Shown here: piece after piece, positions 11,901 to 23,830 of the stretch
How positions within the stretch are numbered: position 1 is the stretch's first letter
Layout: each line of letters opens with the position of its first letter
Assembly: GCA_026874595.1 (NCBI GenBank)
Contig: CM049314.1
Span: 9,046,729-9,110,728, forward strand
Length of the DNA stretch: 64,000 bases
DNA from: Sipunculus nudus
Taxonomy: Eukaryota > Annelida > Sipuncula > Golfingiida > Sipunculidae
Direction: 5' to 3'
Notes under the pieces: model-generated
The model's input: the letters and a program-made list of their open reading frames with translations, nothing else
Told to the model about the DNA's origin: nothing
Database searches by the model: none
Translations under genes and position numbers: made by a program

Positions 11901-14900
11901 TATTGTGAAATGGAAAGCTCGTCTTGTATTTAAAGGGTTAGGGTTTCCCCTATATCTATATGACAGCCATATTTTTAATATTGTGACACAGTGTACTCAT
12001 CTTGTATTTCAAGGGTTAAGGTTTTACCTATATCTTTATGACAGCTGTATTTTTAATATTGTGACACAGCATGCTCATCTTGTATTTCAAGGGTTAGGGT
12101 TTCACCCTTATCTATGTGACAGGCACATGGTACAGTGACACAGTGTGCTCATCTTGTATTTCAAGGGTTAGGGTTTCACTCATATCTAGGTGACAGGCAC
12201 ACTGTACAGTGACACAGTGTGCTCATCTTGTATTTCAAGGGTTAGGGTTTCACTTATATCTATATGACAGCCATATTTTTAATATTGTGACACAGTATGC
12301 ACATCTTGTATTTCAAGGGTTACAGTTTCAGCCATATCTATGTGACAGGCACATTGTACAGTGACACAGAGTGCTCATTTGTATTTCAAGGGTTAGGGTT
12401 TACCCATATCTATGTGACAGGCACATGGTACAGTGACAGTGTGCTCATCTTGTATTTCAAGGGTTAGGGTTTTTACCCATATCTATATGACAGCCATATT
12501 TTTAATATTGTGACACAGTGTACTCATCTTGTATTTCAAGGGTTAAGGTTTTACCTACATCTTTATGACAGCTGTATTTTTAATATTGTGACACAGCATG
12601 CTCATCTTGTATTTTAAGGGTTAGGGTTTACCCATATCTATGTGACAGGCACATGGTACAGTGACAGTGTGCACATCTTGTATTTCAAGGGTTAAGGTTT
12701 TACCTATATCTTTATAACAGCTGTATTTTTAATATTGTGACACAGCGTGCTCATCTTGTATTTCAAGGGTTACAATTTCAGCCATATCTATGTAACAGGC
12801 ACATTGTACAGTGACACAGTGTGTTCATCTTGTTTTTTAAGGGTTAGGGTTTCACCCATATCTATGTGAAAGGCACAGTTCACAGTGATACTCATTCACT
12901 TTGATTCAGCCTTTTGAAATCAGTTCATCAAAAGCTAAACAAAAGGCCTATTGGCCAGCAATATACTATTGTGACTAGTGTGTTCATCTTGTATTTCAAG
13001 GGTTAGGGTTTTATCCATATCTATATGACAGCCACATTGTATTGTGAAACGGTAAGCTCATCTTGTATTTCAAGGGTTAGGGTTTCACCTATATCTATAT
13101 GACAGCCATAATTTTAATATTGTGACACATTGTGCTCATATTGTATTTCAAGGGTTAGGGTTTCACTCATATCTATGTGACAGGAACATTGTACAGTGAC
13201 ACAGTGTGCTCATCTTGTATTTCAAGGGTTAGGATTTCACCTATATCTATATGACAGCCATATTTTTAATATTGTGACACAGTGTACTCATCTTGTATTT
13301 CAAGGGTTAAGGTTTTACCTATATCTTTATGACAGCTGTATTTTTAATATTGTGACACAGTATGTTCATCTTGTATTTCAAGGGTTAGGGTTTCACCTAT
13401 ATCTATGTGACAGACACATTGTACAGTGACACAGTGTGCTCATCTTGTATTTCAAGGGTTAGGGTTTACCCATATCTATGTGACAGGCACATGGTACAGT
13501 GACACAGTGTGCTCATCTTGTATTTCAAGGGTTAGGGTTTCACCTATATCTATATGACAGCCATTATTTTAATATTGTGACACAGTATGCACATCTTGTA
13601 TTTCAAGGGTTAAGGTTTTACCTATATCTTTATAACAGCTGTATTTTTAATATTGTGACACAGCGTGCTCATCTTGTATTTCAAGGGTTACAATTTCAGC
13701 CATATCTATGTGACAGGCACATGGTACAGTGACACAGTGTGCTCATCTTGTATTTCAAGGGTTAGGGTTTCACTCATATCTAGGTGACAGGCACACTGTA
13801 CAGTGACACAGTGTGCTCATCTTGTATTTCAAGGGTTAGGGTTTCACTTATATCTATATGACAGCCATATTTTTAATATTGTGACACAGTATGCACATCT
13901 TGTATTTCAAGGGTTACAGTTTCAGCCATATCTATGTGACAGGCACATTGTACAGTGACACAGAGTGCTCATTTGTATTTCAAGGGTTAGGGTTTACCCA
14001 TATCTATGTGACAGGCACATGGTACAGTGACAGTGTGCTCATCTTGTATTTCAAGGGTTAGGGTTTCACCTATATCTATATGACAGCCATATTTTTAATA
14101 TTGTGACACAGTGTACTCATCTTGTATTTCAAGGGTTAAGGTTTTACCTACATCTTTATGACAGCTGTATTTTTAATATTGTGACACAGCATGCTCATCT
14201 TGTATTTTAAGGGTTACAATTTCAGCCACATCTATGTAACAGGCACATTGTACAGTGACTCTGTGCTAATCTTGTATTTTAAGGGTTAGGGTTTTATCCA
14301 TATCTATATGACAGCCACATTGTATTGTAAAACGGTAAGCTCATCTTGTATTTCAAGGGTTAGGGTTTCACCTATATCTATATGACAGCCATTATTTTAA
14401 TATTGTGACACAGTATGCACATCTTGTATTTCAAGGGTTAAGGTTTTACCTATATCTTTATAACAGCTGTATTTTTAATATTGTGACACAGCGTGCTCAT
14501 CTTGTATTTCAAGGGTTACAATTTCAGCCATATCTATGTAACAGGCACATTGTACAGTGACACAGTGTGCTCATCTTGTTTTTTAAGGGTTAGGGTTTCA
14601 CCCATATCTATGTGAAAGGCACATTTCACAGTGATACTCATTCACTTTGATTCAGCCTTTTGAAATCAGTTCATCAAAAGCTAAACAAAAGGCCTATTGG
14701 CCAGCAATATACTATTGTGACTAGTGTGTTCATCTTGTATTTCAAGGGTTAGGGTTTTATCCATATCTATATGACAGCCACATTGTATTGTGAAATGGTA
14801 AGCTCGTCTTGTATTTCAAGGGTTAGGGTTTCCCCTATATCTATATGACAGCCATATTTTTAATATTGTGACACAGTGTACTCATCTTGTTTTTTAAGGG

Positions 14901-17900
14901 TTAAGGTTTTACCTACATCTTTATGACAGCTGTATTTTTAATATTGTGACACAGCATGCTCATCTTGTATTTCAAGGGTTAGGGTTTCACCCTTATCTAT
15001 GTGACAGGCACATGGTACAGTGACACAGTGTGCTCATCTTGTATTTCAAGGGTTAGGGTTTCACTCATATCTAGGTGACAGGCACACTGTACAGTGACAC
15101 AGTGTGTGTATCTTGTATTTCAAGGGTTAGGGTTTCACTTATATCTATATGACAGCCATATTTTTAATATTGTGACACAGTATGCACATCTTGTATTTCA
15201 AGGGTTACAGTTTCAGCCATATCTATGTGACAGGCACATTGTACAGTGACACAGAGTGCTCATTTGTATTTCAAGGGTTAGGGTTTACCCATATCTATGT
15301 GACAGGCACATGGTACAGTGACAGTGTGCTCATCTTGTATTTCAAGGGTTAGGGTTTCATCCATATCTATATGACAGCCATATTTTTAATATTGTGACAC
15401 AGTGTACTCATCTTGTATTTCAAGGGTTAAGGTTTTACCTATATCTTTATGACAGCTGTATTTTTAATATTGTGACACAGCATGCTCATCTTGTATTTTA
15501 AGGGTTACAATTTCAGCCACATCTATGTAACAGGCACATTGTACAGTGACTCTGTGCTCATCTTGTATTTTAAGGGTTAGGGTTTTATCCATATCTATAT
15601 GACAGCCACATTGTATTGTAAAACGGTAAGCTCATCTTGTATTTCAAGGGTTAGGGTTTCACCTGTATCTATTTGACAGCCATATTTTAATATTGTGACA
15701 CAGTATGCCGATCTTGTATTTCAAGGGTTAGGGTTTCACTCATATCTATGTGACAGGCACATTGTACAGTGACACAGTGTGCTCATCTTGTATTTCAAGG
15801 GTTAGGGTTTACTCATATCTATGTGACAGGCACATTGTACAGTGACACAGTGTGCTCATCTCATATTTCAAGGGTTAGGGTTTCACCTATATCTATATGA
15901 CAGCCATATTTTTAATATTGTGATACAGTATGCTCATCTTGTATTTCAAGGGTTAAGGTTTACACCCATATCTATGTGACAGGCACATTGTACAGTGACA
16001 CAGTGTGCTCATCTTGTATTTCAAGGGTTAGGGTTTCACTCATATCTATGTGACAGGCACACTGTACAGTGACACAGGGTGCTCATCTTGTATTTCAAGG
16101 GTAAGGGTTTCACTCATATCTATGTGACAGGCACATTGTACAGTGACATAGTGTGCTCATCTTGTATTTCAAGGGTTAGGGTTTCCCCATATCTATGTGA
16201 CAGGCACATGGTACAGTGACACAGTGTGCTCATTTTGTATTTCAAGGGTTAGGGTTTCACCCATATCTATATGACAGCCATATTTTTAATATTTGGACAC
16301 CGTGTACTCATCTTGTATTAAAGGGTTAAGTTTTTACCTATATCTTTGTGACAGCCATATTTTTAATATTGTTACACAGTGTACTCACCTTGTATTTCAA
16401 GGGTTAAGGTTTTACCTATATCTTTATGACAGCTGTATTTTTAATATTGTGATACAGTATGCTCATCTTGTATTTCAAGGGTTAAGGTTTTACCTATATC
16501 TTTATGACAGCCATATTTTTAATATTGTGATACAGTATGCTCATCTTGTATTTCAAGGGTTAGGGTTTACTCATATCTATGTGACTGGCACATTGTACAG
16601 TGACACAGTGTGCTCATCTCATATTTCAAGGGTTAGGGTTTCACCTATATCTATATGACAGTCATATTTTTAATATTGTGATACAGTATGCTCATCTTGT
16701 ATTTCAAGGGTAAGGGTTTCACTCATATCTATGTGACAGGCACATTGTACAGTGACATAGTGTGCTCATCTTGTATTTTAAGGGTTACAATTTCAGCCAC
16801 ATCTATGTAACAGGCACATTGTACAGTGACTCTGTGCTCATCTTGTATTTTAAGGGTTAGGGTTTTTTATCCATATCTATATGACAGCCACATTGTATTG
16901 TAAAACGGTAAGCTCATCTTGTATTTCAAGGGTTAGGGTTTCACCTGTATCTATTTGACAGCCATATTTTAATATTGTGACACAGTATGCCGATCTTGTA
17001 TTTCAAGGGTTAGGGTTTCACTCATATCTATGTGACAGGCACATTGTACAGTGACACAGTGTGCTCATCTCGTATTTCAAGGGTTAGGGTTTCACCTATA
17101 TCTATATGACAGCCATATTTTTAATATTGTGACACAGTATGCTCATCTTGTATTTCAAGGGTTAAGGTTTACACCCATATCTATGTGACAGGCACATTGT
17201 ACAGTGACACAGTGTGCTCATCTTGTATTTCAAGGGTTAGGGTTTCACTCATATCTATGTGACAGGAACATTGTACAGTGACACAGTGTGCTCATCTTGT
17301 ATTTCAAGGGTTAGGGTTTCACCTATATCTATATGACAGCCATATTTTTAATATTGTGACACAGTGTACTCATCTTGTATTTCAAGGGTTAAGGTTTTAC
17401 CTATATCTTTATGACAGCTGTATTTTTAATATTGTGACACAGCATGTTCATCTTGTATTTCAAGGGTTAGGGTTTCTCCTATATCTATGTGACAGGCACA
17501 TTGTACAGTGACACAGTGTGCTCATCTTGTAGTTAAAGGGTTAGGGTTTCACCTATACCTATATGACAGGCACATTGTACAGTGACACAGTATGCTCATC
17601 TTGTATTTCAAGGGTTAGGGTTTCACCCATATATATGGGATAGGCACATTGTACAGTAACACAGTGTGCTCATAATGTATTTCAAGGGTTAGGGTTTCAC
17701 CAATACCTATGAGACAGGCACATTTAACAGTGACCAATTTGCTCATCTTGTATTTCAAGGGTTAGGATTTCACCCATATCTATGGGCCGGGCACATTGTA
17801 CAGTGACACAGTATGCTCATCATGTATTTCAAGGGTTAGGGTTTCACCCATATCTATGGGACAGGCACATTGTAGAGTGACACAGTGTGCTTATAATGGA

Positions 17901-18232
17901 TTTCAAGGGTTAGGGTTTCACCCATACCTATGAGACAGGTACATTTAACAGTGACCAATTTGCTCATCTTGTATTTCAAGGGTTAGGGTTCCACCTATAT
18001 CTATATGACAGCCACATTGTATTGTGACACACCATGTTCATCATGTATTTCACGAGTTAGGGTTTCACTCTTATCTCTGTGACAAGCACATTTTACTTTG
18101 ACAATGTGTGCACAGGTTGTAATTCAAGGGTTAGGCTTTCACCTGTATATATGTGACAGGTATGTTTTACTGTGACATAGTGTGCTCTTTGTATTTCAAG
18201 GGTTAGGGTTTCACCCATATCTATGTGACAGG
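8990..18232 (+). repeat. Satellite array, 74-77 bp unit with TTAGGG-like core
   Basis: About 120 head-to-tail units fill over 9 kb. A typical unit runs TGTGCTCATCTTGTATTTCA, then AGGGTTAGGGTTTCACC, then ATATCTATGTGACAGGCACA, then TTGTACAGTGACACAG. Two main classes alternate irregularly: a CAGGCACATTGTACAGTG form (74 bp) and a CAGCCATATTTTTAATATTG form (about 76-77 bp). A third form has GGGTTACAATTTCAGCC in place of the TTAGGG core. Edge units (8.99-9.3 and 17.5-18.2 kb) are the most divergent, as expected for an array homogenised internally. Open frames of 77 codons arise because three units make a multiple of three; they are not genes. Confidence 0.95.
9386..9480 (+). repeat. Spacer segment inside the satellite (first of six)
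   Basis: A non-satellite insert beginning GATACTCATTCACTTTGATT and containing AAAAGGCCTATTGGCCAGCA is embedded between normal units. It recurs with the same flanks near 10.68, 10.85, 11.76, 12.90 and 14.65 kb, so it was amplified together with neighbouring units as part of higher-order repeats. Confidence 0.8.
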
Positions 18233-20066
18233 CTAGAGGACAAAAATGGCGGGGCAAGGGTGGATGAGGGGGCTTTCTGGCATGACATCTCACCTTTATG
18301 GGTTCTGAAAGGGAGCTTTTTTTAAGCAAGGTACTTATTCTGTGACCCAGCCAAGATGTTTCAGACAAATTCAAGTAATTGCCCAAAAGGGTTAAATAGG
18401 CATTGGTAACATAGCACAGTATTTCCATAGATCCTGTTATGATCATGAGAAATTACCATTTTGACCATTTTCTAATGTTATAACCTAAGAAACGCTGAAC
18501 TAACTATCAATTAGGCTACAACTAATGAATTCACACAAAGAATATATGATGTGAACTCATGAACCCAAACTGAAACTCTATCTCTATGGTAAAGATTCAT
18601 TTGGTAACCTTTGTGAGCAAGGCTTTGTATTAATAAGGTCAGAATTAAACAAATATGTTGAGGGGGTTTATCAGTGCTAAGTTAAAACAGAATTTTTCTA
18701 GCTCATGTCAGGTGCTGTTAAAAGTATACTGAAAAGCTGACAATCGGTAAGGTGTATATCATGTGACAGCATACTTGTAGGCCTATGAGGTGTTGTCAGA
18801 ACTGATGAAAATATTTGCATCCTTATAGAGCTTTGAAGGGTGTTCATCACTGAAGGATGTAACAGCACTCTGACTGCAAGCACACTGGTTGTAGACTCTC
18901 TAATGTCAGAGGGTGCTACATGGTGACAATTGGTTTTGATTACCTAGGGCACTTTACTGACCAGAACAAGCAACAGCCATGAGATAGCAAAGTACTTGTA
19001 TATATTCTATAGATTACTGGTCTTTGATGACTAAAAGCGGTAAAATTATATTGCACATGATTGTGCTCATTCAAGCAGTTTTTTTACCTTGCTATTGTTA
19101 GGGGATATAACAGAGATCAGCCATCCCCCCCCCCCCCCAATAGGATGTAGGGCAACACCATCTTTCATCTTTGCATATGAACTTACTATCTCAGTTTCAA
19201 ATTTTACACATTATTATGGTTCTGTGTGTAAATAAACAGTATGTATGTCCAGGTGTGTACGTTAACTATAGTAAGAAAGCATGAGCAAACAAACGTCTGA
19301 TACTGTGCTGTGGCAACAATTCACAAACAAGAAGCTCATTCCCCCTCCTGTATTGGCACATACCATACTATGATAAGAAAACACTATATTTCATGTATAT
19401 TTAACATGCCTGCAATGCCTGGTATGTAAATAGGCCCCTTTAATGCCTTACATACATTTAACACACATATCAACAGATAAAATGTACAGAATTTTAAGTG
19501 TACACAGACATTTTCTTTTAATATGATTAGGGGGAGGGAAGGGCTTTTGTCCTCTTTGTGTTGGGGGCCTTTGTTTGTACATCCCTCCATCACCCCATAA
19601 TCAAAAGAACTTTAAATGTTTTTCACCACCCAAAAAGATTATTTGCATATTTATTCATTGCACTAGGTAATAATGGCCACTCATTTGAAATCCAAATAAA
19701 CCTTTCACTGACTTTGGGTGGTTTACATGATCTTAAGGAATAATTGCCTAACAGAACAAGTAAACCCTATCTGGCTGCTATTCCTTACCACATGAAATGG
19801 CAAAACTTGTAATTAATGATATTTCAACTAGCTTTTGAGTAAATTAAACCAATTCTGAACAAAACTAATTAGTGTAAAAATAAAAAAAAAACACACCTGA
19901 GATAACACTGGCATCACACAAATGAAATGTATTCAAATTAAAGCAACTTTTTGAATTAGGAATTTGAATCGAATAAAAATTATTTGAATTGAACTGATAT
20001 TTTTCTCCAGCACATTGAACTAAATCTGAATTGAAGTTTCATAAAATTTCTTGAATTGTAATTGAA
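18233..20066. other. Unannotated unique sequence
   Basis: The satellite stops abruptly after GTGACAGG at 18232. The following 1.8 kb has a C homopolymer (about 19124-19138) but no gene, RNA or repeat that I can support. Confidence 0.4.
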
Positions 20067-22901
20067 ACAAGGGACCCATGGGTCACTGTGCTCAGCTGAA
20101 GATGGCCTTGAAGGTAAAAATCTAAAATAATATCAAATGGAGATAAAATGAAAGAGGAAGAGGTAATATAGGCCAAGGTTGGTTTATATGATTGGTTGGT
20201 ATTGATGACCAAGAAACTGTTGCAAATAATATTTTGTTACCTGACCATGTGTTTCCTAATGTTGAAACTGAAGCATGTGAGCAGTTTGTGAACAAAATAT
20301 CTGTACTGTTACCATGATCTGACGCACATTAGTTGGCTTTTTGATTAACTGTTGATATTTCAGTAGTCTACACATTTGTTCCATTGAATCTATTTTTTAA
20401 ATATATATTATTAAATAAATATGTATTTTTTATTTTATGAAATGTATACAGTTGAAATATAACTAATTAACAAAATACATATAGGGCAAACAAAGCCTGA
20501 TCTCCAATTCTGCTGAGGCAGGAAAATAATGAACAAATGTTTGTATTAGATCCTCATTTTTTTTATCACATCAATTATTTTTTATTATAAGTTTATATTT
20601 CTATACATTTCCAAAATAACATATATCTGAATATAAAAGTTGATTCATAATTCTCAATTGCATCATCATAAATCACAATCTTGTCAGATAACACCACATC
20701 ATGAATATAAGTGTTTATTTATTTTTTACCACAAAAATATATCTTTAAACCTGCAAAACAATAAATATATAAAAATAATACTTGATTTAGATTTCACAAT
20801 TATAAACTGTGTCTTTATTTATCCATAATGTGCTTCATATTTTATAAATTGAAGCATGCTGGTGGGTTTAATTATATTTGTTAAAATCATTTAAAAGAAA
20901 ATTGATTTCTTTAAAAATGCTGCATTAACACAACATGGCATCTTCTGGATTACACCTTGAATTACTTTTTCAAGGAAAGTTTCTGTATATTGGAGTGGAA
21001 ACAGCATTATAATTAAGGAGATACAGTGAAAATAATAACAATTACTGCACAACACTTAATTCATGGGTTGGTTTTTTAGGGGGGGATTGGGGTGGTGATA
21101 TGAGAATAACTGTGCACCTGTCACAGCAGGGGATCTCCCCAAGTGACTGTAACAAATTAGAAACCCTGGCATGGCTGGCTTCCAGTGACCTGGAGTTGGA
21201 CCCTGCATGTGTAATCTATAATCAAAGCAAAAGACTACAATAGAGCCTCAAGGAACAAGGGACCCATTGGTCACATCGCTCAGATGAATTTTGATAAATA
21301 TTAGTAACTGCAAAATATTTTTATTTCTTTTGGTTTTTCATGTATATTATCATTAGAAAAGCTATGAGAAAATGGCCCTAGCTAAAATGAAACTCTGTAA
21401 ATTATAGAATAATGGACATGAGCTAAACCATTTAGTGATGCACCAAGGGAACAAATAGGCCTACAGTAAGTGTTATATAAAAGTAACATTTCATAAACAA
21501 ATAATGTGTGAAGGTAATTAAGTTTTCAAAAGTTAAATATATGGCCATATGAGTTAAAAATTAATCCCACAAAGTTTGACCAATATTCCTAATTTTAATA
21601 CTAAGTTAACAAGTGTTATTCACACCTAGGCCCCGCCAACTTTAAGAGATATGAATGAAAGGCTACAAAGTATTTATATTTTCTTAAATCTTGTCAATTA
21701 GCACTTACATTAGATCCTAATATTTGATCACATTTGAATATTAGGATTAAATTCCTTAAATTTATTTCTTAAAAAAAAAACAAAATTGTCCAAGTCTCAT
21801 CAAAAAGAATATATTTAATATTAAAATTATAAGATTCATCTTGTTTATTAGTCCTGTGTATTGAAGGGGTGGGTGGGGGGAGGGGTCTCAGTAGTTACTG
21901 CTCGTTGCTGAAAAAATGTTAATTTTAAGATTCATCTAGTTCATAGTACAGGTCTGTTAACAGAATTGGGGGGGGGGGGGGGTGTTGCCAGAGAAAAAAG
22001 GCTCCCTGTGGTTAGTCTTAACTGCAGACAGCCTGATCAAGCTCAACTCAGTGGAGAGACGCTTGCCCTGGTAATTGGATTGCATAACATTATGCCAACA
22101 GCCTGGGGAGCATAGAGATGTGCACTGAATGACCTACAGTCACCTAAGTGGACTGCTTGACAATGTAAGGGAATACAGTAAGAGCCTCCAAAAAAATTCA
22201 ATAACTAGCCTAATTTTGCAGCTTTTATTTTAAAATTTCAGATTTTAACAGATTAAATCCTTATGTGTACATGCTGTGAAAATTAAATCCACAGTACTTA
22301 CAGGAAAAAAACTACCGTGGCCAAAGTTGGGCAAAATTTAAGGTACCAATTTTATATTTTTGCCAATATTTAAAAAAATTTAACAGATTTTGATCTAATT
22401 TTTGTTATACAATTAAATTTTGATTAATTAAAGTTGTATTACTGGAAAAAAGTCCCTACATTTAACACTTTTGGTCTTAAGTGACCGAATATCTTCCCTG
22501 ATTTTTTTACAAAGTCCATTATGTTTCGGCCCATAACTTTTTTAAATGAAATAATACTGACTTAATTTCTGGCATGTACATAGGAATTATACAGAGGAAC
22601 ATTTATGGTAAATATGAAGAAAACCAGATGAGTGGTTTTGATATTAGCCAGTCCTGAAGTGTGAAAATAGATTTCTATTAAAAAATTGAGGTTTTTCCTC
22701 AATATCTCGAAGGAACAAAGTCTTATTGACCCAATTTTCGGCATGGTAGGAGATTTTGAGGACATCTAACTGTATGCCAAATTTCAGATTCGTAGGTCCA
22801 ATGGTATCGAAACGTGCCAGTCTTACAGACGGACATCCAGACGGATGGACGGACAATGGACCACAACTATAGCTCAGATGACTTATAGTCAGCTGAGCTA
22901 A
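20067..22901 (+). mobile_element. Copy B of the hairpin-ended repeat (composite)
   Basis: Starts ACAAGGGACCCATGGGTCAC with the palindrome GACCCATGGGTC, then GTGCTCAGCTGA. It ends with GACGGACATCC...GGATGGACGGACAATGG, then the hairpin GCTCAGATGACTTATAGTCAGCTGAGC and TAAAAAT at 22901. The middle matches copy A. A second 5' end (ACAAGGGACCCATTGGTCAC) at 21255 shows that at least two elements are fused or nested here. No transposase or helicase frame remains. Poly-G at about 21970-21982. Confidence 0.65.
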
Positions 22902-23474
22902 AAATTCAATAACTAGCCTAATTTTCAAGCTTTTATTTTCAAATTTCAAATTAAAACAAATTTAATACTTATGTTTACATACTGTGAAAATTAAATCAAT
23001 GGTGTACTTACAGGAAAAAAAACGTGCCATGGTCAAAGTTTGGCAAAACTTTAGGTACTGATTTTATTTTTATGCTAATAACTTAAAAAATTTACAAAAT
23101 TCAGATCTTATTTTGGGTAAACAATTGAATCTTAATTAAACATAGTTATATACTTGGGAAAATAGACACAAGTTTCTGGCATACATGTACATAGGAACTA
23201 TATAGAGGTATATTTATGGTAAATATGAGGAAAAACAGATAAGTGGTTTTTTTTTATTAGACAGTCCTGAAGTGTGAAAATAGCTTTTTAATTAAAAGTT
23301 GTGGTTTTTCCTTAATTTCTCAAAGGAACAAAGTCAAAAAGACCTAGTTTTTGGCTTGGTAGTTTTTTGTATTCCTAGGTCTTACGGTTTCAAAACTTGC
23401 CACATCTACAGACGGACGGATGGACAGATTGACTAACAACAGACAATGGACCACAACTATAGCTCAGATGACTT
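22902..23474 (+). mobile_element. Copy C of the hairpin-ended repeat, left part
   Basis: Repeats the CAATAACTAGCCTAATTTT start of the preceding block, then GTGCCATGGTCAAAGTTTGG, and ends GACGGACGGATGGACAGATT plus the left arm of the terminal hairpin, ...GCTCAGATGACTT at 23474. The right arm (ATAGTCAGCTAAAAAT) is at 34091-34106. The copy is therefore split by the 10.6-kb segment in between. Confidence 0.75.
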
Positions 23475-23489
23475 CCCTTACGAAAATGA

Positions 23490-23830
23490 AAAGTACTCAC
23501 ATATATGTGCCTTATATGTCCCTTATAAGGGCCTTATATGTCCCTTATAAGGGACATATATTCCCATATAAATGCTGTGTATGTGAGTTATATTTATTTT
23601 GCAGCTACATGTTTAGTCAGGCATTGTTATATGTGAGTTATAAGGGAGTTGTATGTTTGTTATTTGCCAGTTAAAAAAAAAAAAGTTATAAGGGAGTTGC
23701 GCATGAGGCCATTCTGTATATTTCATTTATATGTGACTTGTATGGGAGATATAAGGGAAGTGTACATGAAGGAGTTCTGTATATGTCAGTTATATGTCAG
23801 TTATAAGTTTATATACTTTGAGGCTTACTG
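23490..23830. repeat. Left subterminal array of CTTATAAG/CATATATG motifs
   Basis: TTATATGTCCCTTATAAGGG occurs twice in tandem near 23514-23551, followed by spaced TTATATGTGAGTTATAAGGG units (to about 23810). CCTTATAAGG is a perfect 10-bp palindrome. No coding capacity. Confidence 0.8.

Noticed and set aside
10068-17511. Repeated 77-codon open frames in the satellite that resemble a repeat protein
   Set aside because: They follow the 74-77 bp unit exactly, occur wherever three units lack a stop, and have no start context or conserved reading frame.
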